Assembly (NCBI RefSeq): GCF_018403185.1
Contig: NZ_BOSE01000003.1
Coordinates: forward strand, 526,579 to 590,578
Reading direction: 5' to 3'
DNA: 64,000 nucleotides
DNA from: Paenibacillus montaniterrae
Lineage (GTDB): Bacteria > Bacillota > Bacilli > Paenibacillales > Paenibacillaceae
Below, one piece after another: positions 35,678-44,640 of this stretch; the first letter of the stretch is position 1; the number at the start of each line of letters is the position of its first letter. The position numbers and the translations under genes are program-made. Below the pieces are notes generated by a model that worked only from the letters and a program-made list of their open reading frames with translations, made no database searches and had not been told where the DNA came from.

Positions 35678-35730
35678 GGATTCGGATATGTCTTCCTAAA
35701 GGGAAGGAGGTATATTCCGGATCTTTTTTT
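35678..35730 (+). terminator. terminator after array C
   Basis: GATTCGGATAT pairs imperfectly with ATATTCCGGATC, with an inner CTTCC/GGAAG, and is followed by seven T. It would end transcripts that pass through the regulator gene and array C. Confidence 0.7.
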
Positions 35731-35754
35731 ATTGATTGAAACGAAAATATTGAA

Positions 35755-35834
35755 AGAAAGCGTTGACATTATTTTTATTTAGTTATAATATTTGTTTATA
35801 AACAAAATATATGAAATAAAACAATTGTTTTGTT
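35755..35834 (+). promoter_or_regulatory. promoter of the GH2/GH43/ABC genes with cre-like site and two palindromes
   Basis: TTGACA (35763-35768) and TATAATAT (35784-35791) give a sigma-A promoter; the spacer is 15 or 17 bases depending on the -10 chosen. AGAAAGCGTTGACA (35755-35768) matches the CcpA cre consensus at all but one fixed position and covers the -35 box, which suggests carbon catabolite repression. Just downstream are two perfect palindromes, TTTGTTTATAAACAAA (35791-35806) and AAAACAATTGTTTT (about 35819-35832), good candidates for a specific repressor. Confidence 0.6.
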
Positions 35835-35852
35835 AGGGAGAAGAGAAACAGG

Positions 35853-37619
35853 ATGACAACAGCGATGTATGTGAAGGATTATCCGCGTCCTCAATTTGTG
35901 AGGAGCAACTGGGTTAATTTGAATGGGGAGTGGGACTTTCGGTTTGATGATCATAATCGAGGCGAGCAGGAGCGATGGTTTGCGCAATTTCCAAATGAGC
36001 TGAAAATCCGTGTTCCATTTACGTATGAAACGAAGGCTAGCGGGATTGGCGTCGAGGAGCATCATGCTAATGTGTGGTATCATCGTGCGTTTGAGGTTCC
36101 GCTGCAAGTGCCAGGCAAACGGCTAATTTTGCATTTTCAAGCGGTGGATTATTTCGCCAAGGTATGGATCAACGGCATTTATGCCGGCTCTCATCAAGGG
36201 GGATATGCAGCGTTTTCCTTTGATATTACGCCATATGTGCGCCCGGGCTCGACGAATCAAATAACCGTTAAGGTCGAGGACAGCAAGGACGCAACGCAGC
36301 CGCGCGGCAAGCAAAGATGGGTGGATCGCAGCTTTGAATGCTTCTATGTCCAGACGACCGGCATATGGCAAACGGTATGGATGGAGCTGGTTGATCCTGT
36401 ACATATCGATTCGGTCAAAATAACGCCGGATGTCGATGCATTTTCCGTCAAGCTTGAATTTCAAGTAAAGGGGGATTTTCAGAGCAAGCCTGTTGCCTTG
36501 GAAACGATCATCAGCTTCAAGGGCCAGCAAATTAAAAAAATTAGGCTGGCAATCGACCGCCCTTGGCTGGAGGTCGACATAGGCCTCATTCATGAAGGCA
36601 ATGGCCCTTGGAAGATGTGCTACTGGTCGCCTGCTCATCCGCATTTGTATGATGTGGAATTTGTGCTGTACCACGGCGAAGAGAAGGTCGATCATGTGCA
36701 TTCCTACTTTGGCATGAGAAAGATTTCGATTGAGAAGGGAGAGGTGCTGCTTAATAATGTTCCGCTTTATCAGCGGCTTGTGCTTGATCAAGGCTATTGG
36801 CCGGAAAGTCACTTAACTCCGCCGTCAGAGGAAGCGATTATCGCGGATATCGATCTCATTTTGCAAATGGGCTACAACGGAGTGCGCAAGCATATGAAGG
36901 TGGAGGATGCGCGTTTTCTGTATTGGTGCGATGTTAAGGGACTGCTCGTCTGGTCGGAGATGGCTGCCGCCTTTGAATTTAATGATCAGGCCGTGCATCG
37001 CTTTACAGCCGAATGGCTGGAGGTTGTTCGTCAGCAGTACAATCATCCGAGCATTATAACGTGGGTGCCGTTTAATGAGTCGTGGGGAATTATGAAGATT
37101 AAGACAGACGTTCGGCAGCAGCAATTTACGGAAGGGATCTATCACCTGACTAAATCGTTTGATCCTCATCGTCCGGTCATTACGAATGATGGCTGGGAGC
37201 ATACTGTATCCGACATTTTAACGCTGCATGATTATGTGGAAACAGGTGAGGAGCTGCTGCAGCGCTTCAGCGACAAGCAAAGCATAGTCCACAATGAGCG
37301 GGCATTCAACTATTTCAAATACGCCTTTGCCGACGGCTATAGCTATAAAGGGCAGCCGATCATCTTAAGTGAATTTGGCGGAGTTGCGCTGAAAAATGAT
37401 AGCGGCTGGGGCTACGGCAGGCAGGAAGCGGATGAGGAAGCGCTGCTGCAGCGATTGCGCGGACTGCACCAAGCGATCAGGCAAGCGAAGTATATTGTCG
37501 GCTACTGCTACACGCAGGTTACGGATGTGCAGCAGGAGGTAAACGGCTTGCTGACCGAGACGCGTCAGCCGAAGCTACCGCTTGAGACGATTCGTGAAAT
37601 TAATCTTTCAAGAGCATAA
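35853..37619 (+). CDS. glycoside hydrolase family 2 enzyme
   Basis: 588 residues behind AGGGAGAAGAG. N-terminal jelly roll (residues ~10-180, LNGEWDFRFDD to GIWQTVWMELV), Ig-like sandwich (~185-290) and TIM barrel (~295-585). Acid/base E409 is in PFNESWG and nucleophile E507 is in ILSEFGG, both where GH2 needs them. No signal peptide, so it is cytoplasmic. GH2 activities include beta-galactosidase, beta-glucuronidase and beta-arabinosidase; with two GH43 enzymes and a pectin lyase nearby, removal of galactose or arabinose from imported pectin side-chain pieces is likely. The short C-terminus (no extra domain) resembles the small GH2 types. Confidence 0.87.
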   Translation: MTTAMYVKDYPRPQFVRSNWVNLNGEWDFRFDDHNRGEQERWFAQFPNELKIRVPFTYETKASGIGVEEHHANVWYHRAFEVPLQVPGKRLILHFQAVDYFAKVWINGIYAGSHQGGYAAFSFDITPYVRPGSTNQITVKVEDSKDATQPRGKQRWVDRSFECFYVQTTGIWQTVWMELVDPVHIDSVKITPDVDAFSVKLEFQVKGDFQSKPVALETIISFKGQQIKKIRLAIDRPWLEVDIGLIHEGNGPWKMCYWSPAHPHLYDVEFVLYHGEEKVDHVHSYFGMRKISIEKGEVLLNNVPLYQRLVLDQGYWPESHLTPPSEEAIIADIDLILQMGYNGVRKHMKVEDARFLYWCDVKGLLVWSEMAAAFEFNDQAVHRFTAEWLEVVRQQYNHPSIITWVPFNESWGIMKIKTDVRQQQFTEGIYHLTKSFDPHRPVITNDGWEHTVSDILTLHDYVETGEELLQRFSDKQSIVHNERAFNYFKYAFADGYSYKGQPIILSEFGGVALKNDSGWGYGRQEADEEALLQRLRGLHQAIRQAKYIVGYCYTQVTDVQQEVNGLLTETRQPKLPLETIREINLSRA

Positions 37620-37629
37620 GGAGGAAGTT

Positions 37630-38604
37630 ATGAGCAGGCAAGCATTTCAAAATCCGCTGCTTTCTGATGGCGCGGACCCATGGATTATAAAGCATACGGA
37701 TGGCTACTATTATATGTCGGTTACGCAAAATGATCGCATTTCGCTTTGGCGCAGCAAGGCATTGAGCAGCATTGGCGAGCAGCAGCCAACGGTTGTCTGG
37801 CAGCCTGATCCTTCCGAGCCGCTTTCTCGTCAGCTTTGGGCTCCTGAGCTCCATTATGTGGAAGGCGGCTGGTATATTTACTATACGGCGTCAGATGGCA
37901 GCGGCGATCAATCGCGCCGCATATGCGTGCTTGAGCTGCAAGGTGATGATCCGCTAAGCGGCAGCTGGAGCTTCAAGGGAGCTGTCAATACCGAGCATGC
38001 GGGCTTGGACGGCACCGTTATTGCGCATCGAGGCGAGCTTTACTTTTTCTACTCAGGCTATGGCTATTTTCCAGATTACGGCTCGGCGATTTATGCAGCG
38101 AAGATGTCCAATCCGTGGACGCTGACCGGTGACAATGTGCTGATTACCGCGCCAACGCAGGCTTGGGAAAAGCAAGGCGGGATGGCGATTAATGAAGGCC
38201 CGGTGTTTTTGCGACGCAATGGCCGTATCTTCCTGGTCTTTTCGGCGAGCGCCACCTGGTCTGACGATTACTGCTTGGGAATGACCAGCATCGCTGAAGC
38301 TGGCGATTTGCTGGATGCTGCGGCCTGGGAAAAGCATGAAGGCCCCGTCTTTGCCAAAGACCCGGAGCAGGGCGTCTACGCTCCTGGGCATAACAGCTTT
38401 ACGGTTTCGCCCGACGGTACGGAGGATTGGATTGTCTACCATGCCTATTCGTACTCTGAGTCGGAAATGAGTCGTGCAGAAGGCTCGCGCCGCAGCCTGC
38501 GGATTCAGCGCTTTGGCTGGACGGAGCACGGCATGCCGGATTTCGGCACACCGCTGGCGACCGATAAATGGCTTGATTTGCCGTCAGGAGAAGCGAGCGT
38601 TTAG
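37630..38604 (+). CDS. glycoside hydrolase family 43 enzyme (first copy)
   Basis: 324 residues from ATG 37630, eleven bases after the GH2 stop, behind AAGGAGGAAG. Five-bladed propeller signatures: DGADPWIIKHTDGYYYM (catalytic base Asp16), LWAPELHYVEGGWYIYY, GLDGTVIAHRGELYFFYSG (modulator Asp) and GGMAINEGPVFLR (acid Glu). No signal peptide. GH43 enzymes of this type release arabinose or xylose from oligosaccharides. A related gene with the same blocks lies at 42572-43531, so the two enclose the importer genes. Confidence 0.88.
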   Translation: MSRQAFQNPLLSDGADPWIIKHTDGYYYMSVTQNDRISLWRSKALSSIGEQQPTVVWQPDPSEPLSRQLWAPELHYVEGGWYIYYTASDGSGDQSRRICVLELQGDDPLSGSWSFKGAVNTEHAGLDGTVIAHRGELYFFYSGYGYFPDYGSAIYAAKMSNPWTLTGDNVLITAPTQAWEKQGGMAINEGPVFLRRNGRIFLVFSASATWSDDYCLGMTSIAEAGDLLDAAAWEKHEGPVFAKDPEQGVYAPGHNSFTVSPDGTEDWIVYHAYSYSESEMSRAEGSRRSLRIQRFGWTEHGMPDFGTPLATDKWLDLPSGEASV

Positions 38605-38612
38605 CAGGTAAT

Positions 38613-38700
38613 ATGCTAGAAAGCAAATGCTAGAAAGCAAACGCTAGAAAGCAAGTGGTAGAAAGCAGATGCTAGAAAAAGCAGATGCTAGAGTAAATGC
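38613..38700 (+). repeat. minisatellite, about six 14-base units
   Basis: ATGCTAGAAAGCAA is repeated about six times with small changes immediately after the GH43 stop. The final unit leads into the terminator at 38701. Confidence 0.75.
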
Positions 38701-38725
38701 CAGGCTATCGATCAGCCTGTTTTTT
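38701..38725 (+). terminator. terminator after GH2-GH43
   Basis: CAGGC pairs with GCCTG across a nine-base loop, followed by TTTTTT. The stem is short, so some read-through to the importer genes is plausible. Confidence 0.55.
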
Positions 38726-38801
38726 ACAGCACTAGCATTGCCATTGATTCGAAAATTTTGTATTAAATCATTTTATAAGGATTAAAACAAGGGGGATAAA
38801 C

Positions 38802-40559
38802 ATGAATACACGATCCAAACGTATTGTGAATCTTGCCATTATTTCTATGCTAATTATGCTTGTTTTATCTGCTTGCAGCGGCAACTCCGGCGGTTCAAAC
38901 GGCGGCACTAATAAAGAAAACGGGCAGAGCAACGAAGGCAACAGCAATCAAGCAGTCAACACGGATCAAAACTTTGACGACATAAGCGCAGACATTCGCG
39001 GCAACAAGGGGCCTACCCAGGAGCAAATTGACCTTGTTAATGCGACGCTGAACGACACGTATCTCGGCGATGTGTTTGAGGAGGTCATTCCGAGCGACTA
39101 TTCCGCTTATCCGTTCAAGGAGGAGGTTGTGCTCGACGTATGGATGCCGGCCAACTCCGATATTCCTGATATGAACGCGCATGCGGTTCAGAAGCAGATC
39201 GAGAAGCTGACAGGCATTAAGGTCAACTTCATTACACCACCAATTGGTCAGGAAGCGGACTCCTTTACCTTGATGATTTCTTCCGGCGACCTGCCAGACA
39301 TTATTATTGACCCGGGTCGTTATCCTGGCGGCTTTGAAGCAGGTGTAAATGATGGCGCTTATTTGGACTTGACGGATCTGATGGAGCAATATGCGCCCAA
39401 CTATACAGCTTGGCGCAACTCTAACGAAATGAGAAGAAAAACAACTGTTACTGACGATGGCCGCCTGCTCGGCTTCTACGGCATCGCCCCTTACTCGGAG
39501 TGGATGTGGTTCGGTATGCTGATCAAGCAGGAAGCGCTTGATAAAACAGGAATGGACGTGCCGAATACGATTGAGGAATGGCATGCGTTTTTGACGAAGG
39601 CGAAGGAAGTCGGCTATAGCGAGCCGCTTAACTACGGCTCCAACTACGGACAAATTTTTACGGGAATATTGAATGGCGCCTTTGGCGTATGGGACTGGAC
39701 CTTCCTTGATGAAAATGGAAAGGTTGGCTGGGGACCGGCTCAGCCGCAAGCGAAGGACTATTTGGCGACGATGCAGCAATGGAATAAGGAAGGGCTATTG
39801 AATCGCGACTGGGCGACGGCAGACTTCAATCAGCGCATGTCGACCGCTATTTCCGACAAAACGGCAGCGATGATGGATTCGCCGGATACGATGTGGAGCT
39901 TCTGGAAGCAGCAGAACAATATCGACTTTGTCGGCGCGCTCAACCCTGTGCTCAATGAAGGCGACAAGTCTGCTACAACCTACAGAAACTTTATGCGCAC
40001 CGGTGTTAGCGCTGCGATTACGACGCAGAGCGAGCATGTAGAGGCAGCGATGGCCTGGCTTGACTTCAACTATACGAAAAAAGGCTGGGAAATGATCAAC
40101 TACGGCGAATACGGCACCGTGCATCTGGTTGATGAAAACGGCATGCCGTACTACCACCCTGAAAGCTACATCTACAACGACCCGGACGGTCAGCCGGTCG
40201 CGGTTACGCTCCATAAATATCGCATGCATAACTGGCCAAACATTCGCGACGAGCATCATTCCAATCCGCTAATCGTATCCGAAGGCAGCTATTCGGGAGA
40301 TATTCGCAAATATTGGACGGAGAATATGGACGCAAGCGTTGCGATGCCGCCAATTTCCTTTACGAAGGAAGAGGCTTCACGCGAGGCGGAGCTCGGCAAC
40401 CAGCTTTCTACGCTTAGAAATGAATACTTTGCCAAAATTATTAAAGGCGAGCTGCCGGTTGATGCCTACGATAAATTTTTAAGTGAAGCGCAAAAGATGG
40501 GGCTTGATGAATTCCTTAGCATCCATCAGGCGGCACTGGATCGATACAACAACAGATAG
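38802..40559 (+). CDS. sugar ABC transporter substrate-binding lipoprotein
   Basis: 585 residues. Lipoprotein signal with lipobox LVLSACSG (Cys near 26), then a Ser/Gly/Asn linker. The large family of Lpl/Ytc-type binding proteins is recognised by its ~550-residue length, the KLTGIKVNFITPP and LMISSGDLPDIIIDP blocks, and MDSPDTMWSF-like central segments. It should capture oligosaccharides outside the cell and deliver them to the two permeases that follow. The substrate is inferred from context as pectin-derived arabinan or galactan pieces. No ATPase gene is present in the cluster, as is usual for this class, which shares a central MsmX-type ATPase. Confidence 0.88.
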   Translation: MNTRSKRIVNLAIISMLIMLVLSACSGNSGGSNGGTNKENGQSNEGNSNQAVNTDQNFDDISADIRGNKGPTQEQIDLVNATLNDTYLGDVFEEVIPSDYSAYPFKEEVVLDVWMPANSDIPDMNAHAVQKQIEKLTGIKVNFITPPIGQEADSFTLMISSGDLPDIIIDPGRYPGGFEAGVNDGAYLDLTDLMEQYAPNYTAWRNSNEMRRKTTVTDDGRLLGFYGIAPYSEWMWFGMLIKQEALDKTGMDVPNTIEEWHAFLTKAKEVGYSEPLNYGSNYGQIFTGILNGAFGVWDWTFLDENGKVGWGPAQPQAKDYLATMQQWNKEGLLNRDWATADFNQRMSTAISDKTAAMMDSPDTMWSFWKQQNNIDFVGALNPVLNEGDKSATTYRNFMRTGVSAAITTQSEHVEAAMAWLDFNYTKKGWEMINYGEYGTVHLVDENGMPYYHPESYIYNDPDGQPVAVTLHKYRMHNWPNIRDEHHSNPLIVSEGSYSGDIRKYWTENMDASVAMPPISFTKEEASREAELGNQLSTLRNEYFAKIIKGELPVDAYDKFLSEAQKMGLDEFLSIHQAALDRYNNR

Positions 40560-40635
40560 GCGGTTAAAGCAAGCATTCCGTGCGATTCAAGATTAGCTCG
40601 GTTTGGTCATTCGAGATATGAAAAGCAGGTGCATA

Positions 40636-41610
40636 ATGATGAAGTCAACCCCGAAAGTGAAGGAGGCCGGGGGCGTGCTCAACGCCCCTAAATCCTCCCG
40701 TTTACAAAGTGTGCTTAAGAAGGATTTGAACAAGCACTGGTTTGCATATATGCTGGCGATTCCCGTGCTTGTATGGTACATCGTATTTTGCTACGGGCCG
40801 ATGTGGGGAGTTGCGATTGCCTTTAAAGATTTCAAGCCGCTGCTTGGCTTTGCCGAGAGCGATTGGGTCGGCTTTAAGCATTTTATCGACTTTTTTCAAG
40901 GGCCTTACTTTTGGCGCGTCGTAAAAAACACCTTAATGCTAAATGTGTGGGGACTGGCCTTCGGCTTTACTGCTCCGATTCTGCTGGCGCTGCTGCTGAA
41001 TGAGGTGCGCAACAGCAAGTTTAAACGAGTAGTGCAGACGATTACGTATATGCCGCACTTTATTTCTCTCGTTGTCGTATGCGGGATTATTCATATCTTT
41101 ACGGCAGATGAAGGGATTATTACGCAAATTGTGCAGCTCATTACAGGCAAGGAGTACACCTCGCTGCTCGGTTATTCCTCATTTTTCAGACCGATCTACA
41201 CCTTTTCCGGCATTTGGCAGGACATCGGCTGGAACAGCATCATTTATTTGGCGGCGATGAGCACGGTCAATCCAGCGCTGTACGAAGCGGCTGAAATAGA
41301 CGGCGTTGGTCGGATCGGGAAAATGTGGCATATTACACTGCCGCAAATTCGTCCGATCATTGTCATTCTGTTTATTTTCGCAGTAGGCGGCTTGATGGCA
41401 TCCGGCCATGAAAAAATTATTTTGCTGTACAATCCATTAACCTACGACACAGCTGATGTTATAGCCTCGTACGTCTATAGGCGCGGCTTGCGCGAGGCGA
41501 GTCTAAGCTTTTCCGCGGCGGTTGGGCTGTTTAGCGCGATTATCAACTTCCTGCTGCTGTGGCTTACGAACAGAATCGCCAAACGCACTTCAGAGGTTAG
41601 TCTATGGTAG
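40636..41610 (+). CDS. sugar ABC transporter permease (LplB type)
   Basis: 324 residues from ATG 40636 (ATG 40639 also fits), behind AGCAGGT. A positively charged N-terminal segment of ~35 residues, then six membrane helices. The permease EAA loop is EAAEIDGVGRIGKMWHITLP. Typical of the first permease of Lpl-type importers (LNEVRNSKFKRVVQTITYMP). It pairs with the next gene, 13 bases downstream. Confidence 0.88.
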   Translation: MMKSTPKVKEAGGVLNAPKSSRLQSVLKKDLNKHWFAYMLAIPVLVWYIVFCYGPMWGVAIAFKDFKPLLGFAESDWVGFKHFIDFFQGPYFWRVVKNTLMLNVWGLAFGFTAPILLALLLNEVRNSKFKRVVQTITYMPHFISLVVVCGIIHIFTADEGIITQIVQLITGKEYTSLLGYSSFFRPIYTFSGIWQDIGWNSIIYLAAMSTVNPALYEAAEIDGVGRIGKMWHITLPQIRPIIVILFIFAVGGLMASGHEKIILLYNPLTYDTADVIASYVYRRGLREASLSFSAAVGLFSAIINFLLLWLTNRIAKRTSEVSLW

Positions 41611-41623
41611 GGGAGGACAGAGA

Positions 41624-42526
41624 ATGATGAGACAAAGATCAATAGGCGATGTAACGTTCAATACGCTAAACTATTTGTTTCTGGCGGCGTTAACCTTAGT
41701 TTGCCTTTATCCGCTCATTCACATATTGTTTGCTTCAGTCAGTGATCCGGTTGCCTTGATGGCGCATAAAGGAGCGCTGCTCAAGCCGCTCGGCTTTACG
41801 CTGGACGGCTACAAGCTGGTGTTCAAGGACAGCAGCCTGTTAATTGGCTATCGCAATACGCTCATCTATGTCAGCCTTGGAACGCTGGTTAATATGGTAA
41901 TGACGATTTTGGCGGCATTTGTGCTGTCGCGCAGAGATATGTATTTCAAAAATTTCATTATGATCATTATTACGATTACGATGTTTTTCGGCGGCGGCTT
42001 GATTCCGTGGTTTCTGCTTATGAAGGATATCGGGCTGTATAACAATTTGTGGGCGATGATTTTGCCTACCGCGCTGAACACATGGAACATCATTATTTTA
42101 CGAACGAGCTTTCAGTCATTGCCGATTGAGCTGGAGGAAGCGGCGACGATTGACGGCGCCAGCCAGGCAAAAATTTTGCTGCAAATTATATTGCCGCTGT
42201 CCAAGGCTACGCTCGCTGTCATCTTTTTATATTATTTGGTTGGCAATTGGAATTCCTGGTTTAACGCGATGGTGCTGCTGAAGGACCGCAGCTTGTTTCC
42301 ATTGCAGCTGCTGATGAAGGAAATTTTGGTCGCCAATGATTCTACGGCGACAACGATGGGCAGCGCCGCAGGGGTAGTCATTAACAGCGCGGAAAGCTCA
42401 ACCGCATTTCGCGAGCTGGTCAAATATTGCGCAATAGTAGTATCGACCGTACCGATTTTGCTGGTGTACCCGTTTTTGCAAAAGTATTTCGTAAAAGGGG
42501 TCTATGTCGGCTCGATTAAAGGCTAG
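41624..42526 (+). CDS. sugar ABC transporter permease (LplC type)
   Basis: 300 residues from ATG 41624, behind GGGGAGGACAG. Six helices; EAA loop EEAATIDGASQAKILLQIILP. The end VKGVYVGSIKG is the standard C-terminus of this permease class (KGVMIGSVKG). It completes the membrane part of the importer. Confidence 0.9.
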   Translation: MMRQRSIGDVTFNTLNYLFLAALTLVCLYPLIHILFASVSDPVALMAHKGALLKPLGFTLDGYKLVFKDSSLLIGYRNTLIYVSLGTLVNMVMTILAAFVLSRRDMYFKNFIMIIITITMFFGGGLIPWFLLMKDIGLYNNLWAMILPTALNTWNIIILRTSFQSLPIELEEAATIDGASQAKILLQIILPLSKATLAVIFLYYLVGNWNSWFNAMVLLKDRSLFPLQLLMKEILVANDSTATTMGSAAGVVINSAESSTAFRELVKYCAIVVSTVPILLVYPFLQKYFVKGVYVGSIKG

Positions 42527-42571
42527 TGCGGACAGCCTCGAGAATAGCTGGTTTGGAAAGGAGATGCAGCT

Positions 42572-43531
42572 ATGCAAGTCAATACTGCTGCGCAAGACAG
42601 CTTTTATAGCTTAGTCGTGGAGGATGGCGCGGACCCGTGGGTATACAAGCATACGGACGGCTATTACTACTTCACGAAAACAACCGGGAACAACATTACA
42701 ATTTGGAAATCAGAGCGGCTTTCAACGATCGGCTCGGGAAGAAGCTGTATGATCCAGCCTGAAGGCTGCAACCTTTGGGCGCCTGAGCTGCATTATATAG
42801 CTGGCGCATGGTATATCTACTACGCTCGCGACGATGGCGACAATGCCAATCATCGGATGTACGTGCTGGAAAACCGCTCCCCTGATCCGTTTGCAGGAAG
42901 CTGGGAGGATAAAGGGCAAATTACCGACGCAAGCAATAAATGGGCGATTGACGGCACGGTGCTGCAACTGAACAAGCAGCTTTACTTTCTATGGTCGGGC
43001 TGGGAAGGGGATGAAAATATACGACAAAACCTGTACATTGCCGCGATGCAAAATCCGTGGACGATTGCTTCGCCGCGTGTGGAGCTGGCACGACCAACTT
43101 ATGCTTGGGAGACGAATCATCATCCGCATGTCAATGAAGGACCTCAGCTGCTAATCCGCAACGGACAAATTCATTTGGTCTACTCGGCGAGCGGCAGCTG
43201 GACGGACGATTACTGTCTTGGCCTTATTACGGCGAGCGAAGCCAGCGACTTGCTGAATCCAGCCTCCTGGACGAAGCAAAGCCAGCCGATTTTTCAAGCA
43301 GGCAACGGACTGTACGGACCTGGCCATGCCTCCTTCACAGTATCGCCGGACGGCACGGAGGAGTGGATCGTGTATCATACAGCCAAGCATGAGGGAGCGG
43401 GCTGGAAGCGTGAAATTCGCATGCAGCGCTTTAGCTGGCATGACGATGGTACGCCAAAGCTTGGCGCGCCTGTTGCGGCCGACCAAGCAATGCCGCTGCC
43501 CTCAGGCGAGCAGGCTTTATTGCGGAATTAG
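42572..43531 (+). CDS. glycoside hydrolase family 43 enzyme (second copy)
   Basis: 319 residues behind GGAAAGGAG. The same blocks as the GH43 at 37630: EDGADPWVYKHTDGYYYF (base Asp near 20), LWAPELHYIAGAWYIYYA, WAIDGTVLQLNKQLYFLWSG (modulator), HVNEGPQLLIRNG (acid Glu). No signal peptide. The two copies share the whole domain layout but differ widely in sequence, so they probably split substrates or linkages rather than being a recent duplication. It is the last gene of the importer cluster; a terminator follows. Confidence 0.88.
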   Translation: MQVNTAAQDSFYSLVVEDGADPWVYKHTDGYYYFTKTTGNNITIWKSERLSTIGSGRSCMIQPEGCNLWAPELHYIAGAWYIYYARDDGDNANHRMYVLENRSPDPFAGSWEDKGQITDASNKWAIDGTVLQLNKQLYFLWSGWEGDENIRQNLYIAAMQNPWTIASPRVELARPTYAWETNHHPHVNEGPQLLIRNGQIHLVYSASGSWTDDYCLGLITASEASDLLNPASWTKQSQPIFQAGNGLYGPGHASFTVSPDGTEEWIVYHTAKHEGAGWKREIRMQRFSWHDDGTPKLGAPVAADQAMPLPSGEQALLRN

Positions 43532-43584
43532 TTGCTTGGGCACGTTGTTATAATTGCTGGCTAATTGCCAGATTACGCATAGAG

Positions 43585-43644
43585 ACCGTCTTTTCTGAAA
43601 GTGGAGTGTAGTCACGTCCATTGCTCAGAAAAAGACGGTTTTTT
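43585..43644 (+). terminator. terminator ending the pectin-sugar cluster
   Basis: ACCGTCTTTT with CTGA pairs with CAG and AAAAAGACGGT across a long loop, and is followed by TTTTTT. Confidence 0.75.
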
Positions 43645-43679
43645 AATTTACAAGTTAAATCTATTTTTAATAATTGCAG

Positions 43680-43890
43680 CAACTTCAGAAGCAACAATTT
43701 CAATTCCGCGATCTTTTCCAACTCATACCTACCGTCATTTTCCCTACTGCCTGCGGACCAAAAATTAAAACAAACTTCACGCGATCCTCCTTAGAACATA
43801 TTTTACTTATAGTATTACATTATTTCATTGTGTCCCAAGCTTCTTTAACAACTTCAGCTTCAGCTTTACCTTTTGCCAGCTACGCTTTAA
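43680..43890 (-). pseudogene. fragments of a nucleotide-binding (P-loop) protein and another gene
   Basis: On the minus strand a GTG at 43780 preceded by AAGGAGGATCGC starts MKFVLIF; a frame change then gives GPQAVGKMTVG, the P-loop of a small ATPase family with shikimate-kinase-like fold. The reading frame is lost within ~35 codons and stops. Upstream, about 43885-43820, a piece reading LAKGKAEAEVVKEAWDTMK ends in a stop and could be the tail of a second gene. The intact ribosome binding site shows recent decay or a truncated insertion. Confidence 0.5.
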
Positions 43891-43944
43891 ACTAACCGTA
43901 AATGAGTTTTGCGGCAGCGTACGGTCAAGGGAGGAGCAGATGAA

Positions 43945-44640
43945 GTGAGCGCAACAATTTTAGTCGTTGAGGATGAAAGGAAAATCGCCCGTCTATTGCA
44001 AATCGAGCTGGAAAGTGAGGGCTATCAGGTGCAGGTAGCATTCGATGGCCTGACTGGCTGGAACAGCTATCGCGAGCAGGTGGTTGATCTTATTTTGCTT
44101 GATGTGATGATGCCTGTTATGAGTGGAATAGAGCTGCTGCGCAGAATACGCAGCGAGGATGAGCAGACGCCAGTTATTTTGCTGACCGCTAAAGGAGCGG
44201 TCGAGGATAAGGTTTCCGGCCTTGATCTTGGCGCAACGGATTATGTGACGAAGCCATTTGAAATCGAGGAGCTGCTGGCTCGCGTTAGAGCGGCGCTGCG
44301 CAATTCTCGCAAAGCGACTGTGCAGGCTTCGCCTGGCGAATGGCTGACGATTGCCGATTTGCGGTTGAATCCGGCAACGCGCGAGGTGTATCGAGATGAA
44401 CGGGGAATTCAGCTGACGCAGCGCGAATTTGATCTGCTTGCTTATTTGATGAGAAACCAGCGGCTTGTACTGCACCGCGAGCAGCTGCTAACTGAGGTTT
44501 GGGGCTTTGATTACGCGGGAGATACGAATGTAGTTGATGTATATATTCGCTATGTCCGCAAGAAGGTAGACGAGGGCTTTGGCCAGGAGCTGATTCATAC
44601 GGTTCGCGGCATAGGCTATGTCCTGAGAGAAAGCGTATGA
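43945..44640 (+). CDS. OmpR/PhoB-type response regulator
   Basis: 231 residues; GTG 43945 chosen for GGGAGGAG eight bases upstream. Receiver domain ~1-120 with VVEDE acidic pair, phospho-accepting Asp in LILLDVMMP, LLTAKG (Thr) and VTKPFEIEELLAR (Lys). A winged-helix DNA-binding domain follows (~130-230, LTQREFDLLAYLM, VDVYIRYVRKKVD, IHTVRGIGYVLR). It forms a two-component pair with the next gene, overlapping it by four bases, and by position should control the two PepSY genes downstream. Confidence 0.93.
   Translation: MSATILVVEDERKIARLLQIELESEGYQVQVAFDGLTGWNSYREQVVDLILLDVMMPVMSGIELLRRIRSEDEQTPVILLTAKGAVEDKVSGLDLGATDYVTKPFEIEELLARVRAALRNSRKATVQASPGEWLTIADLRLNPATREVYRDERGIQLTQREFDLLAYLMRNQRLVLHREQLLTEVWGFDYAGDTNVVDVYIRYVRKKVDEGFGQELIHTVRGIGYVLRESV

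Noticed and set aside
38613..38700. Small RNA or regulatory array at the 14-base repeats
   Set aside because: Simple tandem duplication with no pairing or promoter; treated as a minisatellite.
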